Below are positions 18,766 to 27,492 of a stretch of DNA of 33,313 bases, in pieces. Both the position numbers and the translations under genes were made by a program. A model generated the notes under the pieces. It saw only the letters and a list, made by a program, of their open reading frames with translations, had not been told where the DNA came from and did not search any database. Origin of the DNA: Pseudomonadota bacterium (GTDB lineage: Bacteria > Pseudomonadota > Alphaproteobacteria > Acetobacterales > Acetobacteraceae); the NCBI GenBank assembly GCA_021805665.1, contig JAJZEV010000094.1, forward strand, positions 1 through 33,313, written 5' to 3'. Positions within the stretch are counted from its first letter, which is position 1. Each line of letters starts with the position of its first letter.

Positions 18766-19578
18766 ATGTGCCGGGACTGTCCCGCCCCGGCCGGCAGCCG
18801 CCCACGGCTGACCCGCCGATCATTCCACAAGGGCGTGCTGGCTGCCAGCGTGGCCAGCCCCGTCGCCGCCAACTGCCTGACCGAACCGGCCGGCGCAACG
18901 ATCGAACCGCACATGCGGCTGGTTGTTCCCGTTGGCCAACCACGCACGGTCGCACTGACATTGGACGCCTGCTCTGGTGCTGCCGACATGCGGATCGTGG
19001 ACACCCTGATCGGCCTGTCGGTGCCGGCAACGATTTTCGTCACTGGATTGTGGATCCAAAACAACCCCCGGACACTGTCGTTGTTCCAAAGCCGGCCCGA
19101 CCTGTTCGCCCTGGAAAACCACGGCGAAAAGCATCTGCCCCCAATCCTGGGCAACCGCACGATCTACGGTCTGCCGGTTGCCGGAACCATGGCGGCGATC
19201 GCCCGCGAAGTGGTTCGGGGCGCCGACGCCCTGGCAGCGGCCGGCGGCCGCCCGCCGCACTGGTATCGCGGCGCGGCAGCCCGTTACAGCCCGGCCACCA
19301 TCGCACCGATCGAGGCACTGGGCTACCGGATCGCCGGCTTCTCGCTGAACGCCGATCAGGGCGCCTCCCTGCCGGCGGCATCGGTCGCCCATCGGATGGC
19401 CTCCGCTGTCAGCGGCGACGTCATCATTGCCCACGTCAACCAGCCGCTGCGCCCCAGCGGTGCCGGGGTCGCCGCCGGGGTAACGGCGCTCCATGCGGCC
19501 GGGTCGGTTTTTGCCAGGTTGGACACCTTGCCCGTGGCCGGGTTGGACTGCGAGGAGCGGCGCGCGCCCGTCGCCTGA
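18766..19578 (+). CDS. Tat-exported polysaccharide deacetylase family protein
   Basis: MCRDCPAPAGSRPRLTRRSFHKGVLAASVASPVAANC (twin-arginine signal); RTVALTLDACSGAADMRIVDTLIGLSVPATIFVTG...ENHGEKH...WYRGAAARYSPATIAPIEALGYRIAGFSLNADQGA; NodB-like motifs. Confidence 0.85.
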   Translation: MCRDCPAPAGSRPRLTRRSFHKGVLAASVASPVAANCLTEPAGATIEPHMRLVVPVGQPRTVALTLDACSGAADMRIVDTLIGLSVPATIFVTGLWIQNNPRTLSLFQSRPDLFALENHGEKHLPPILGNRTIYGLPVAGTMAAIAREVVRGADALAAAGGRPPHWYRGAAARYSPATIAPIEALGYRIAGFSLNADQGASLPAASVAHRMASAVSGDVIIAHVNQPLRPSGAGVAAGVTALHAAGSVFARLDTLPVAGLDCEERRAPVA

Positions 19579-19584
19579 GGGCCG

Positions 19585-20478
19585 CTACTTCTTTTCCGGC
19601 AACGGAATCCCGGTCAGCGCTTCCCATACCCGGATCACATAGGAATCGTCCTTCAACCCCTGCCCGTTCGCCGCCGCCGCCAGGAACAACTGGTGCGCCG
19701 AAGCGGCCATCGGCAGCGGGAAGGTCAACGCCCGCGCCTGATCCAGCACGATGCCCAGGTCCTTGACGAAGATGTTGACGGCCGAGGATGGCGTGTCATC
19801 CCCGGACAGGATGTGCGGCACCCGGTTCTGCCACATCCACGAACTGCCAGCCGATTCCGAGATCACATTGAACAGCGTCTCCGGGTCCGCGCCCGCGCGG
19901 ATTCCCAGCGCCAGTGCTTCGGCGGCGGTGGCGATATGAACGCCGGCCAGCAGTTGATTGACCATTTTGACGGTGCTGCCGACGCCGATTTCATGCCCCA
20001 GGCGCCAGACCTTGGTGGAGATCGCGTTCAGTACCGGATCGGCCTTGTCGAATGCCGCGTCCGAACCGGACCCCATCACCGTCATGGTGCCGGCCTTGGC
20101 GCCGGTCGAACCGCCGGACACCGGACTGTCCAGCATCAGAAACCCGGCGTCCTCGATCTTCTTACCCAGGGCTTTCGCCGCCTCCGGGGCGACGGTGGCG
20201 CAGCACAGCACGACCGCGCCCTTTTCCATGCGGGGCAGGCAGCCTTTTTCGCCGAACAGCACCTGTTCTGTTTGTGCGGCGTTGATGACGAAGACGACGA
20301 TTGCTTCCAGGTCCGTCGGCAGTGCATCCGCCGACACCACGGCCTTGCCGCCCTCGGCCGCGAATGCCGCCCGGGATTCCTCCCGCGGTTCGCAGCCGGT
20401 GACGTCGTGGCCCTTGTGCAGCAGGTTAAGCGCCGCCCCCATGCCCATGTTGCCGAGCCCGATGACGCCAACTTTCAT
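19585..20478 (-). CDS. NAD(P)-dependent beta-hydroxyacid dehydrogenase (GarR/GlxR-like)
   Basis: MKVGVIGLGNMGMGAALNLLHKGHDVTGCEP...MLDSPVSGGSTGAKAGTMTVMGSG...GSTVKMVNQLLAGVH...FVKDLGIVLDQAR. Confidence 0.92.
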   Translation of the reverse strand: MKVGVIGLGNMGMGAALNLLHKGHDVTGCEPREESRAAFAAEGGKAVVSADALPTDLEAIVVFVINAAQTEQVLFGEKGCLPRMEKGAVVLCCATVAPEAAKALGKKIEDAGFLMLDSPVSGGSTGAKAGTMTVMGSGSDAAFDKADPVLNAISTKVWRLGHEIGVGSTVKMVNQLLAGVHIATAAEALALGIRAGADPETLFNVISESAGSSWMWQNRVPHILSGDDTPSSAVNIFVKDLGIVLDQARALTFPLPMAASAHQLFLAAAANGQGLKDDSYVIRVWEALTGIPLPEKK

Positions 20479-20649
20479 GTGCTGCTTCCCTTTGGGTTAC
20501 ACGCCGGCCTGATGCCGGGCCGCGCTGGATTAGCCCTTCAGGCAGCGAAGGGATAGCGCCTCCGACGGCAAAACGCTCACGGCGACGGAAGCCAACCTCG
20601 GGCAAACCCCCTTGCGTCATAACCATGCGGTACGGGATCGCCAAAGAGT

Positions 20650-21870
20650 CTAGCGCCGTTCCAGCGCCCGCAGGCAAATCGCCTCGAACTGCCCGGCCAC
20701 GCGCGACCAGGAAAACCGCTCCTCCACCAGCCGTCGGGCAGCAGCGGCGATGCGTGCCCGCTTCCCGGCATCGTCCAGCAGCCCCGGGATCGCCCGGGCA
20801 AATGCCTCGGCATCGTCCGCACACAGGAAGTTCTCCCCGTCGGTGACGTCCAGCCCCTCGATCCCCAGCGTGGTGGACACGACGGGCCGCCCCATCGCCA
20901 TCGCCTCGAACGCCTTGATCCGCGTGCCGCTGCCGACGAACAGCGGGATCACATAGACGTTGGCATCCGCCACATAGGGCCGGATATCGTCCACGAACCC
21001 GGTCAGGGTGACGTTCAGCCCGCGTTCCTTGATCTTCCCGGCCAACGAGGCCGGCGGATTGCGGCCAATGATCACCGCCTTAATCCGGGGCCGCGCGGCC
21101 AGCAGGCGCGGCCAGACCTCATCCAGCAGGAAGTGGATGCCCTCCACATTCGCCGCCCAGCTCATGGTCGCGGTGAAGATCAGGGTGCCGCCATCCTCGC
21201 CGGGATCGGGTTCGCTGTCGGGCGGGTTCATCGCGAAGAAATCCAGATCGACCCCGGTGTCGATCGCCTCCACAACGGGCAGGCCGTAGCGCTTGGCCAG
21301 CACGTCGCGGTCGCGATCCGACACCGCCACCACCGAGTCGTACCGGCGCAGGCTGTCCTGCTCCAGACGCGCCATCTTGCGGCTTTGGTTGGCCCAGACG
21401 AAGCCCCACAGACCAGTTTCGCGCTTGGCGTGCCGCTCGAAGATCTCCGCCTCGACATTATGGGTGAACATCACCGTGGCGGCGTCGATACGCGGCGGCA
21501 TCAACACGTCGGCATGCGGGAAATCGACCACCACGACATCGGGCTTGTCGGCCAATACCTGCCGCACCACCGCACTGCCGGCGGCGGAGCGATCGGTTGC
21601 CGCCGCCACCGGCAGCCGGCTGGTTAACGCCAGCACGCGGCGGATGCGGGATCGGGGCTGTTCCGGCCACGACACGAACCGGTCGCAGCAAGCCGCGATA
21701 TCCGTCGCATACCGCGCATGGTCCGCCGGCGCCGGGGAGACCAGCGTGATATCGAACGCCCCGCCCTTCATGCCGCGCAGCGTGTTGCCGGAGCGGATTT
21801 TGCCGCCCTGGTCCATCGGGAACAGAAAGCGCGGGCTGACGAACAGCAGCCTCGGGCGGCTCACCAGCAC
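20650..21870 (-). CDS. glycosyltransferase (GT4-like)
   Basis: MLVSRPRLLFVSPRFLFPMDQGGKIRSGNTLRGMKGGAFDITLVSPA...TFTATMSWAANVEGIHFLLDEVWPRLLAARPRIKAVIIGRNP...PLFVGSGTRIKAFEAMAMGRPVVSTTLGIEGLDV. Confidence 0.9.
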   Translation of the reverse strand: MLVSRPRLLFVSPRFLFPMDQGGKIRSGNTLRGMKGGAFDITLVSPAPADHARYATDIAACCDRFVSWPEQPRSRIRRVLALTSRLPVAAATDRSAAGSAVVRQVLADKPDVVVVDFPHADVLMPPRIDAATVMFTHNVEAEIFERHAKRETGLWGFVWANQSRKMARLEQDSLRRYDSVVAVSDRDRDVLAKRYGLPVVEAIDTGVDLDFFAMNPPDSEPDPGEDGGTLIFTATMSWAANVEGIHFLLDEVWPRLLAARPRIKAVIIGRNPPASLAGKIKERGLNVTLTGFVDDIRPYVADANVYVIPLFVGSGTRIKAFEAMAMGRPVVSTTLGIEGLDVTDGENFLCADDAEAFARAIPGLLDDAGKRARIAAAARRLVEERFSWSRVAGQFEAICLRALERR

Positions 21871-23177
21871 AGACCCTCATAGGTAATGCCGGGATGCGCG
21901 CGCAGATCGGCGATTCCCGCCAGGTCGATCACCGTATGATCCTTCAACGCGGCCATCAGGGCGGGCCGGTCCTCCGGCGCCACATGCCCGATAACGGCCA
22001 CCTTGGTGCCGGACAACGCCGCCTCCGGACTGACCACCATCAGCCTCTCCAAATGCGGTATTTCCTGATCGATATACGCTCGGTTGGACCCCATCAGAGT
22101 CGCTACCTGCACGAAACGATCGTAGATGCGCAGGTCGTAGCCCTTGCCCAGCAGCTTTTCCGCCAGCAGCACGAACGGGGATTCGCGCAGATCGTCGGTC
22201 CCCTGCTTGAACGCCAGACCGAACAGCGCGACCGGCTGGCGGCCGTGCCGCGCGACCGCCTGAAACGTGCGGTCGATGATGGCGGTGTTCGCCGGCAGCA
22301 GATTCTTCAGCATCGGCGCCGACAGGTTCTTCTGGTCCGCCAGCGACAGGAAGCTACGCACGTCCTTTGGCAGGCACGACCCGCCGAACGCGAAACCCGG
22401 CCGCAGATAGGCCGGGGAGATGTTCAGCACCCGGTCCTCGCACAGCAGCCGCAGCGCCTCCCGGGCATCGACCCCGTGGGCGGCCAGGATGGCACCAACC
22501 TCGTTGGCGAAGGTCAGCTTGACCGCGTGGAAGACGTTGGAAATGTGCTTGACGCTCTCCGCCACGCGGATCGGGGCGACATGCACGGGCGCATCGATGG
22601 CGGCGTAGATCTCCCGCAGGATCGCGGCGTCATCGCCCGCCGGGGCGCCGATCAAGGTAAACGGCGGCGCCCGGAAGTCGCGCACCGAGGAGCCTTCGCG
22701 CAGGAATTCCGGGTTGCTGTAGTAGGACACGCCATCGCCCAGCCGCCGGCCGCTGGCGTCCTCCAGCAGCGGGATGATCCTGTCCTCCGCCGTGCCGGGC
22801 GGCACGGTGGAACGCATGACGACGGTGTGCGCCCCGGTCTTGCTTCGGATCGCCGCGCCGATCTGCTTGATCACACCCTCGACGTAACCCAGCGCCACGC
22901 TGCCATCGGCGGCGCTGGGCGTGCCAACGGAGATAAACGAAACCTCGGTGCCATGCACTGCCGCGGCGACATCGCCGGTCGCGGTCAGCCGCCCTTGCTG
23001 GACGGCCCCGGCGATCAGCGTATCGATGGCTTCCTCGACGATCGGCGACCGGCCGGACCGCAGCATCGCGATCTTGGCTGGCGACACATCGACGCCCACG
23101 ACCTCATGCCCCAGTTCCGCGAGGCAGCCGCAGGACACGACGCCGACATAACCGATACCGAAGACCGAAATACGCAT
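21861..23177 (-). CDS. UDP-glucose/GDP-mannose dehydrogenase family (GDP-mannose 6-dehydrogenase, AlgD-like)
   Basis: MRISVFGIGYVGVVSCGCLAELGHEVVGVDVSPAKIAML...MRSTVPPGTAEDRI...NPEFLREGS...FGGSCLPKDVRSFLSLA...FGLAFKQGTDDLRESPFV; overlaps the GT4 by 10 nt. Confidence 0.9.
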   Translation of the reverse strand: MRISVFGIGYVGVVSCGCLAELGHEVVGVDVSPAKIAMLRSGRSPIVEEAIDTLIAGAVQQGRLTATGDVAAAVHGTEVSFISVGTPSAADGSVALGYVEGVIKQIGAAIRSKTGAHTVVMRSTVPPGTAEDRIIPLLEDASGRRLGDGVSYYSNPEFLREGSSVRDFRAPPFTLIGAPAGDDAAILREIYAAIDAPVHVAPIRVAESVKHISNVFHAVKLTFANEVGAILAAHGVDAREALRLLCEDRVLNISPAYLRPGFAFGGSCLPKDVRSFLSLADQKNLSAPMLKNLLPANTAIIDRTFQAVARHGRQPVALFGLAFKQGTDDLRESPFVLLAEKLLGKGYDLRIYDRFVQVATLMGSNRAYIDQEIPHLERLMVVSPEAALSGTKVAVIGHVAPEDRPALMAALKDHTVIDLAGIADLRAHPGITYEGLCW

Positions 23178-23245
23178 GCCCTGGCTGTCCTTGCCGTGTG
23201 GGGGCAGGTCTTATCACACGAAATCGCGATGGCGCGAGATCGGTG

Positions 23246-23626
23246 TTAAGCCTGCGCCGGACGGGCCTCGACACGGTCGGCCATGGTGAAGGGGTCGATT
23301 TCGACGTGTAGCATTTCCACCACCACCGTCGGCACCCGCCGACGGTCCACCGTACGCATTTCCAGCAGCCCAAACGCTTCCATCTTGCCCAGCGTGCGCA
23401 GCAGGTTCGGTTCCGCCCGGTTGGTCAGACGCGCCAGCGCGGCGACCGATTGCGGCTTCGCATCGCGTATCGTGCGCAACAGGCTTCGGTTATCCGCCGT
23501 CAGCAGCCGCAACAGCACTTCGGCCGATTCAACACTGGGCAGGCCGGCATCCGGGGGCGCGGGGATGTCACCACGCGCGACAGCCTTCATTTCGGCCATC
23601 AAGTCCTTCATGGACTGTATCTTCAT
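23246..23626 (-). CDS. winged-HTH (HVO_A0114/MarR-like) regulator, candidate TumA-type antitoxin
   Basis: MKIQSMKDLMAEMKAVARGDIPAP...SAEVLLRLLTADNRSLLRTIRDAKPQSVAALARLTNRAEPNLLRTLGKMEAFGLLEMRTVDRRRVPTVVVEMLHVEIDPF; AGGAGA SD inside the upstream gene, TGATG overlap. Confidence 0.75.
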   Translation of the reverse strand: MKIQSMKDLMAEMKAVARGDIPAPPDAGLPSVESAEVLLRLLTADNRSLLRTIRDAKPQSVAALARLTNRAEPNLLRTLGKMEAFGLLEMRTVDRRRVPTVVVEMLHVEIDPFTMADRVEARPAQA

Positions 23627-24036
23627 CACGATCTCCTGTCCGTCACGGCGATGCCGCCGGTTGTGTCGCTGTCCAGGCCCCGCTCCGCGAGGCATCTCTG
23701 GACCGCTGCCTCGAAATCCACCAGTAACTGTTCGGCGGTGGTGAACCGATAGGGCCGTCCTTCGTCGTCGCCGGTTCGGTGCCAATGGTCATGCGCCGTG
23801 TCCGGCCGGTGAAAGCGGGAGCCTTTGGGGGCCACCCGATGAGCATTGTCGAACCCAAGCAGCCGCCGCCCGGTTCGATCGTGCAGTGTGAACGAATAGC
23901 GCAAACCATGCGGCCGTTCCGGTGTCGGCGCTGTCCGCCCGATTTCGAATTTCAGCCAGTGACCCTGCTCGAGGCAATGGATTCGGCCATCGAACGCAAG
24001 CAGGAACTCCAGCGTGTGGTCTTCAGGGAGATGCAT
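23626..24036 (-). CDS. DUF6516 / TumE-like toxin candidate
   Basis: MHLPEDHTLEFLLAFDGRIHCLEQGHWLKFEIGRTAPTPERPHGLRYSFTLHDRTGRRLLGFDNAHRVAPKGSRFHRPDTAHDHWHRTGDDEGRPYRFTTAEQLLVDFEAAVQRC; ATG at 24036 has AGGAG SD. The listed ORF start at 24054 is a GTG. Confidence 0.65.
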   Translation of the reverse strand: MHLPEDHTLEFLLAFDGRIHCLEQGHWLKFEIGRTAPTPERPHGLRYSFTLHDRTGRRLLGFDNAHRVAPKGSRFHRPDTAHDHWHRTGDDEGRPYRFTTAEQLLVDFEAAVQRCLAERGLDSDTTGGIAVTDRRS

Positions 24037-24048
24037 GAGCGCTTCTCC

Positions 24049-24063
24049 TATCACCAGATGATA
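24049..24063. promoter_or_regulatory. Inverted repeat upstream of the TumE-like gene (candidate autoregulatory operator)
   Basis: TATCA-CCAGA-TGATA, 13-27 bp upstream of the ATG. Confidence 0.4.
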
Positions 24064-24194
24064 TGCATTTTTCTCCCGTTGTCCAGAACTTTTCTTGGCC
24101 TTCGGGGATAGCCCGCGTCTCGATCATAAACCGGATGATGACGCCGACGGGTTAACGGGCGGTAAATGGTCCCTGCGTTTGCAGGCGATCCGCG

Positions 24195-25592
24195 CTATTT
24201 CCCGCGAGACCACGCCCCGCCGGCGATCGATGCCGTCACCCCCAGCCCGAACACCGCCAGCGCGAGGCCGATCATCGCGAACACTGAAACCAGTCCGCCG
24301 CCCAGCCGCAGCGCGATGGCACTGCCGCCCGCCGCCACCACCAGCCGCAGGAACTGCGCCGTCACCGGCCAGGCCATCCGTCCGGCGCCCTGGGAGGCGA
24401 AGTACAGCACCAGCCCCAGACCCAGGAACCCATAGAACGGCCCCACCACGCGCAGATACTGCGTGCCGGTCGCCAGCATCGCCGGGTCTGTATCGAACAG
24501 CGACAGCCATGCCACCGGAAACGCCGCCGCCAGCAGCCCGATCGCCTCGGTGATGCCGAAGCCGATCGCCGCCCCGATCCAGGCCGCCCGCAGTGCGCGC
24601 TGCCGCTTCCCGGCGCCGATATTGGTCCCCACGATCGCCACAAGCGGCCCACCGACACCGAACGCGATCGGCACCATCAGATACTCCAGCCGCGACCCGG
24701 TGCCGAACCCGGCCAGCGCCGCCGGCCCGAAACCGCCGACCATCCCCGTGGTTGTCATGATCGCCAGATTCGTCTGGATCGAGCTGAGCGACGCGATTCC
24801 GCCAACCTTCAGGATGGCGCCGAACAACCGGGCCCTGAGCTTCATGCCAGGCAATCGAGGCCGCAGCACCGACCGGCCGCCGAACAGATAGGCCCCCTGC
24901 AGCACGATCCCCAGGACGTAATAGCCCACCAAAGCGATCGCCCCGCCAGCCACGCCCATGCGCGGAAACGGACCCCAGCCCATGATCAGCGCCGGAGAAA
25001 TCGGGACCAGCAACAACGCCCCGCCGCAGACCACGACGGCGGGCACCAGCATGTTGCCGGTGCCCCGGATCGCGCTGGACAGGGCGTTCATCGACCACAG
25101 CAGGATCGCCCCGGCATAGATGATGTTGGAATAATCCATCGCCGCGCGCAGCGATCCGCCCTTGCCACCGAGCGCGATATACAGCGGCTCGCCATACATC
25201 AGCATCCCCAGGGAACAGATCAGCCCCAGCACGCCGTTGATGACCAGTGCGTGCCAGACCAGGTTCGACGCATCGTCCTTCCGCCCTGACCCCAACGCGC
25301 GGGCGATCGAGGACGATATCCCCCCGCCCATCGCGCCGCCCGAGAGCATTTGCATCAGCATCACCCCCGGGAACACGATCGACACGCCGGCAAGGGCGTC
25401 GGTGCCCAGCTTGCCGACGAAATAGGTCTCGATCAGTCCGGTGGCCGATTGCGCCAGCATCAGCAGGATGTTCGGCGCCGCCAGACGCAGCAGCAGCGCC
25501 AGCAGCGGGGCGTCCAGCAGCGTGCGGGTACGCCTGTCCAGCGCGGGCGGCGCGACTTCGACCGACCGGTCGGTCACAAGAGTGGCGCTCAT
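24195..25592 (-). CDS. MATE family efflux transporter
   Basis: MSATLVTDRSVEVAPPALDRRTRTLLDAPLLALLLRLAAPNILLMLAQSATGLIETYFVGKLGTDALAGVSIVFPGVMLMQML...; about 12 hydrophobic segments; GAGGGA SD supports ATG at 25592. Confidence 0.93.
   Translation of the reverse strand: MSATLVTDRSVEVAPPALDRRTRTLLDAPLLALLLRLAAPNILLMLAQSATGLIETYFVGKLGTDALAGVSIVFPGVMLMQMLSGGAMGGGISSSIARALGSGRKDDASNLVWHALVINGVLGLICSLGMLMYGEPLYIALGGKGGSLRAAMDYSNIIYAGAILLWSMNALSSAIRGTGNMLVPAVVVCGGALLLVPISPALIMGWGPFPRMGVAGGAIALVGYYVLGIVLQGAYLFGGRSVLRPRLPGMKLRARLFGAILKVGGIASLSSIQTNLAIMTTTGMVGGFGPAALAGFGTGSRLEYLMVPIAFGVGGPLVAIVGTNIGAGKRQRALRAAWIGAAIGFGITEAIGLLAAAFPVAWLSLFDTDPAMLATGTQYLRVVGPFYGFLGLGLVLYFASQGAGRMAWPVTAQFLRLVVAAGGSAIALRLGGGLVSVFAMIGLALAVFGLGVTASIAGGAWSRGK
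25560..25575. promoter_or_regulatory. Perfect 16-bp palindrome, candidate TetR operator inside the MATE 5' coding region
   Basis: GACCGACC|GGTCGGTC, shares GACCGACCGGTC with the palindrome upstream of tetR. Confidence 0.5.
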
Positions 25593-25603
25593 GGGTATAT
25601 CCC

Positions 25604-26179
25604 TCAAATCAGGATGACGGAGAAAACGATGCGCTCGAAGCGCTTCAGCGCAGTGTCGTCGCGATCCACCTTGGTGCGCAGCACCGCACCCTCGAACGCG
25701 TCGATCAGGAACGCGGCGATCGTCTCCGGGTCCTGGCCGGTTGTCAGTTCCCCCGCCGAGCGGGCTTCGCGGATGCAGGTGGCCAGCATCTGGGTCCAGG
25801 CCGCCAGGACCGCCCCGAGCCGGTCGCGCATCAACCGGCTTTCAGCGGCCATTTCCGCGGAGAAATTGCCGATCATGCAGCCCTTGTCGAATGGGCCCGT
25901 GACCTGCGCCTTCGACGCGAAATAGGCCTTCAGCCGCTCCAGCGGCGGGCGAGACTCATCGCTCAGGATCGTTTGCGCCCGGCTGGCCCGCTGCTCCCAG
26001 TATCGCCCCAGCACATCGGCGCCAAAACGCTCCTTGCTGTCGAAATGGGTATAGAAAGTGCCTTTGGGCACTTCTGCCGCCGCGACGATGTCCTGGACGC
26101 CACAGGCATGGAAGCCGCGCGCATGCAGCAGCTTCAAGCCAACGCCGATCAGATGTTCACGGGCACCGGTCTGTTTCAT
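25604..26179 (-). CDS. TetR/AcrR family transcriptional regulator
   Basis: MKQTGAREHLIGVGLKLLHARGFHACGVQDIVAAAEVPKGTFYTHFDSKERFGADVLGRYWEQ...; TetR_N HTH. Confidence 0.95.
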   Translation of the reverse strand: MKQTGAREHLIGVGLKLLHARGFHACGVQDIVAAAEVPKGTFYTHFDSKERFGADVLGRYWEQRASRAQTILSDESRPPLERLKAYFASKAQVTGPFDKGCMIGNFSAEMAAESRLMRDRLGAVLAAWTQMLATCIREARSAGELTTGQDPETIAAFLIDAFEGAVLRTKVDRDDTALKRFERIVFSVILI

Positions 26180-26184
26180 GCCCC

Positions 26185-26213
26185 CAATATGACCGACCGG
26201 TCAGTTATTGCAA
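26185..26213 (-). promoter_or_regulatory. tetR promoter with operator between -35 and -10
   Basis: Minus strand TTGCAA-TAACTGACCGGTCGGTC-ATATTG; 17-nt spacer occupied by near-palindromic ACTGACCGGTCGGTCAT. Confidence 0.6.
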
Positions 26214-26244
26214 GAGCCGCCGCGACGGAATCCGCTGCCAGTGG

Positions 26245-26568
26245 TCATGCAACCAGCACCGCCCCGTCGCGCACCACCGCCTCCACCGCCGTCAGGCGGT
26301 CCCCACGGCACGGTCCCGACACGCACAGCCCGGTATCCAGCGTGAATTCCGCCCCATGCGTCGCGCAAATCAGATACCGCCCGTCCGCCGACAAAAACCG
26401 GTCCGGAGTCCAGTCCAGCGGCGTGCCGATATGCGGGCAGGAATTGACATACACATGCACGCGCTCCCCAAGCCGCACCGCCACAAACCCGGTGAACGTC
26501 CCCTCCGGTCCCGCGAACCCCTTGGCCCCGTTATCGGGAATGTCGGCCACCTGGCACAGCGTCCGCAT
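26245..26568 (-). CDS. Rieske [2Fe-2S] domain protein
   Basis: MRTLCQVADIPDNGAKGF...VHVYVNSCPHIGTPLDW...YLICATHGAEFTLDTGLCVSGPCRGDRLTAVEAVVRDGAVLVA; CPHxG...CxxHG motif. Start overlaps the EVE stop. Confidence 0.92.
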   Translation of the reverse strand: MRTLCQVADIPDNGAKGFAGPEGTFTGFVAVRLGERVHVYVNSCPHIGTPLDWTPDRFLSADGRYLICATHGAEFTLDTGLCVSGPCRGDRLTAVEAVVRDGAVLVA

Positions 26569-26984
26569 TACCGCGTCCACCCGCCCATCCGGCAGATCTT
26601 CTCCCAGTGCTGGGCCGAAATCGCCATCACCGACAGCCGCGACTGCCGCACCAGCGCGATCTCCGCCAGCGCCGGCTCCGCCTTGATGTCCGCCAGCGTC
26701 ACCGGCTTCGGCAGCGGCCGCACCGCTTTCATATCGACACACACCCAGTCGCCGCTGTCCGCCGTCGGGTCCGGATAGGCTTCCTTCGCGACCTCCACGA
26801 TCCCCACGATCTGCTTGCCGATGTTGGAGTGATAGAAGAATGCCCGATCGCCCTTCTTCATCGCCTTCAAATTGTTCTTCGCCGTATGGTTCCGCACCCC
26901 GGTCCAGGGCTCGATCTTATTCGCCACCTGCTGATCCCAACTGAACGCATCCGGCTCCGACTTCACCAACCAATAGCCTGTCAT
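26568..26984 (-). CDS. EVE domain-containing protein
   Basis: MTGYWLVKSEPDAFSWDQQVANKIEPWTGVRNHTAKNNLKAMKKGDRAFFYHSNIGKQIVGIVEVAKEAYPDPTADSGDWVCVDMKAVRPLPKPVTL. Confidence 0.96.
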   Translation of the reverse strand: MTGYWLVKSEPDAFSWDQQVANKIEPWTGVRNHTAKNNLKAMKKGDRAFFYHSNIGKQIVGIVEVAKEAYPDPTADSGDWVCVDMKAVRPLPKPVTLADIKAEPALAEIALVRQSRLSVMAISAQHWEKICRMGGWTR

Positions 26985-26993
26985 CGTTCTTCC

Positions 26994-27446
26994 TTAATTC
27001 GCGGCACAGGCCGCGCACTGGCCTTCCGCCTCGATCGTGGCCTTGCCGACCTTGAACCCCAACCGCCGGGCGGCATCCTCCAGCGCATGGGACAGTTCGT
27101 GGTCCTCCAGTTCCGTCACCTTGCCGCAGGTGCGGCAGATCAGGAACTGCGCGGCGTGGTCGTGATCCTCATCCGCGATGCAGCCGACGAACGCGGCCAT
27201 GCTCTCCAGCTTATGCACCAGCCCTTGTTCCTGCAGGAACTCCAGCGCGCGATACACCGTCGGCGGCGCCGCACCCTGGCGAGTCCCGCGCAACTGGTCC
27301 AACAGGTCGTACGCGCCGGTCGGGGAATCGCGGTCAAGGATCAGACCCAGCACCTGACGGCGCAAATCGGTCAGCCGCACCCCGCGCCCCTCGCAAATGA
27401 CGTTGGCTCTGGACAGCAATGTCTCGGTTCGGGGGGAAAACCCCAT
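26994..27446 (-). CDS. zur: Fur family regulator, Zur-like
   Basis: MGFSPRTETLLSRANVICEGRGVRLTDLRRQVLGLILDRDSPTGAYDLLDQLRGTRQGAAPPTVYRALEFLQEQGLVHKLESMAAFVGC...CRTCGKV...QCAACAAN; two CxxC motifs. Start placed by AAGGAG SD; an upstream in-frame ATG at 27494 exists. Confidence 0.85.
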   Translation of the reverse strand: MGFSPRTETLLSRANVICEGRGVRLTDLRRQVLGLILDRDSPTGAYDLLDQLRGTRQGAAPPTVYRALEFLQEQGLVHKLESMAAFVGCIADEDHDHAAQFLICRTCGKVTELEDHELSHALEDAARRLGFKVGKATIEAEGQCAACAAN

Positions 27447-27492
27447 AAAGCACTCCTTGGCGGCGGGCTCTGCCAGCGCCAAGATATCATCC

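Noticed and set aside
21894-23249. 451-aa plus-strand ORF
   Set aside because: Antisense to the AlgD-like dehydrogenase, shadow frame.
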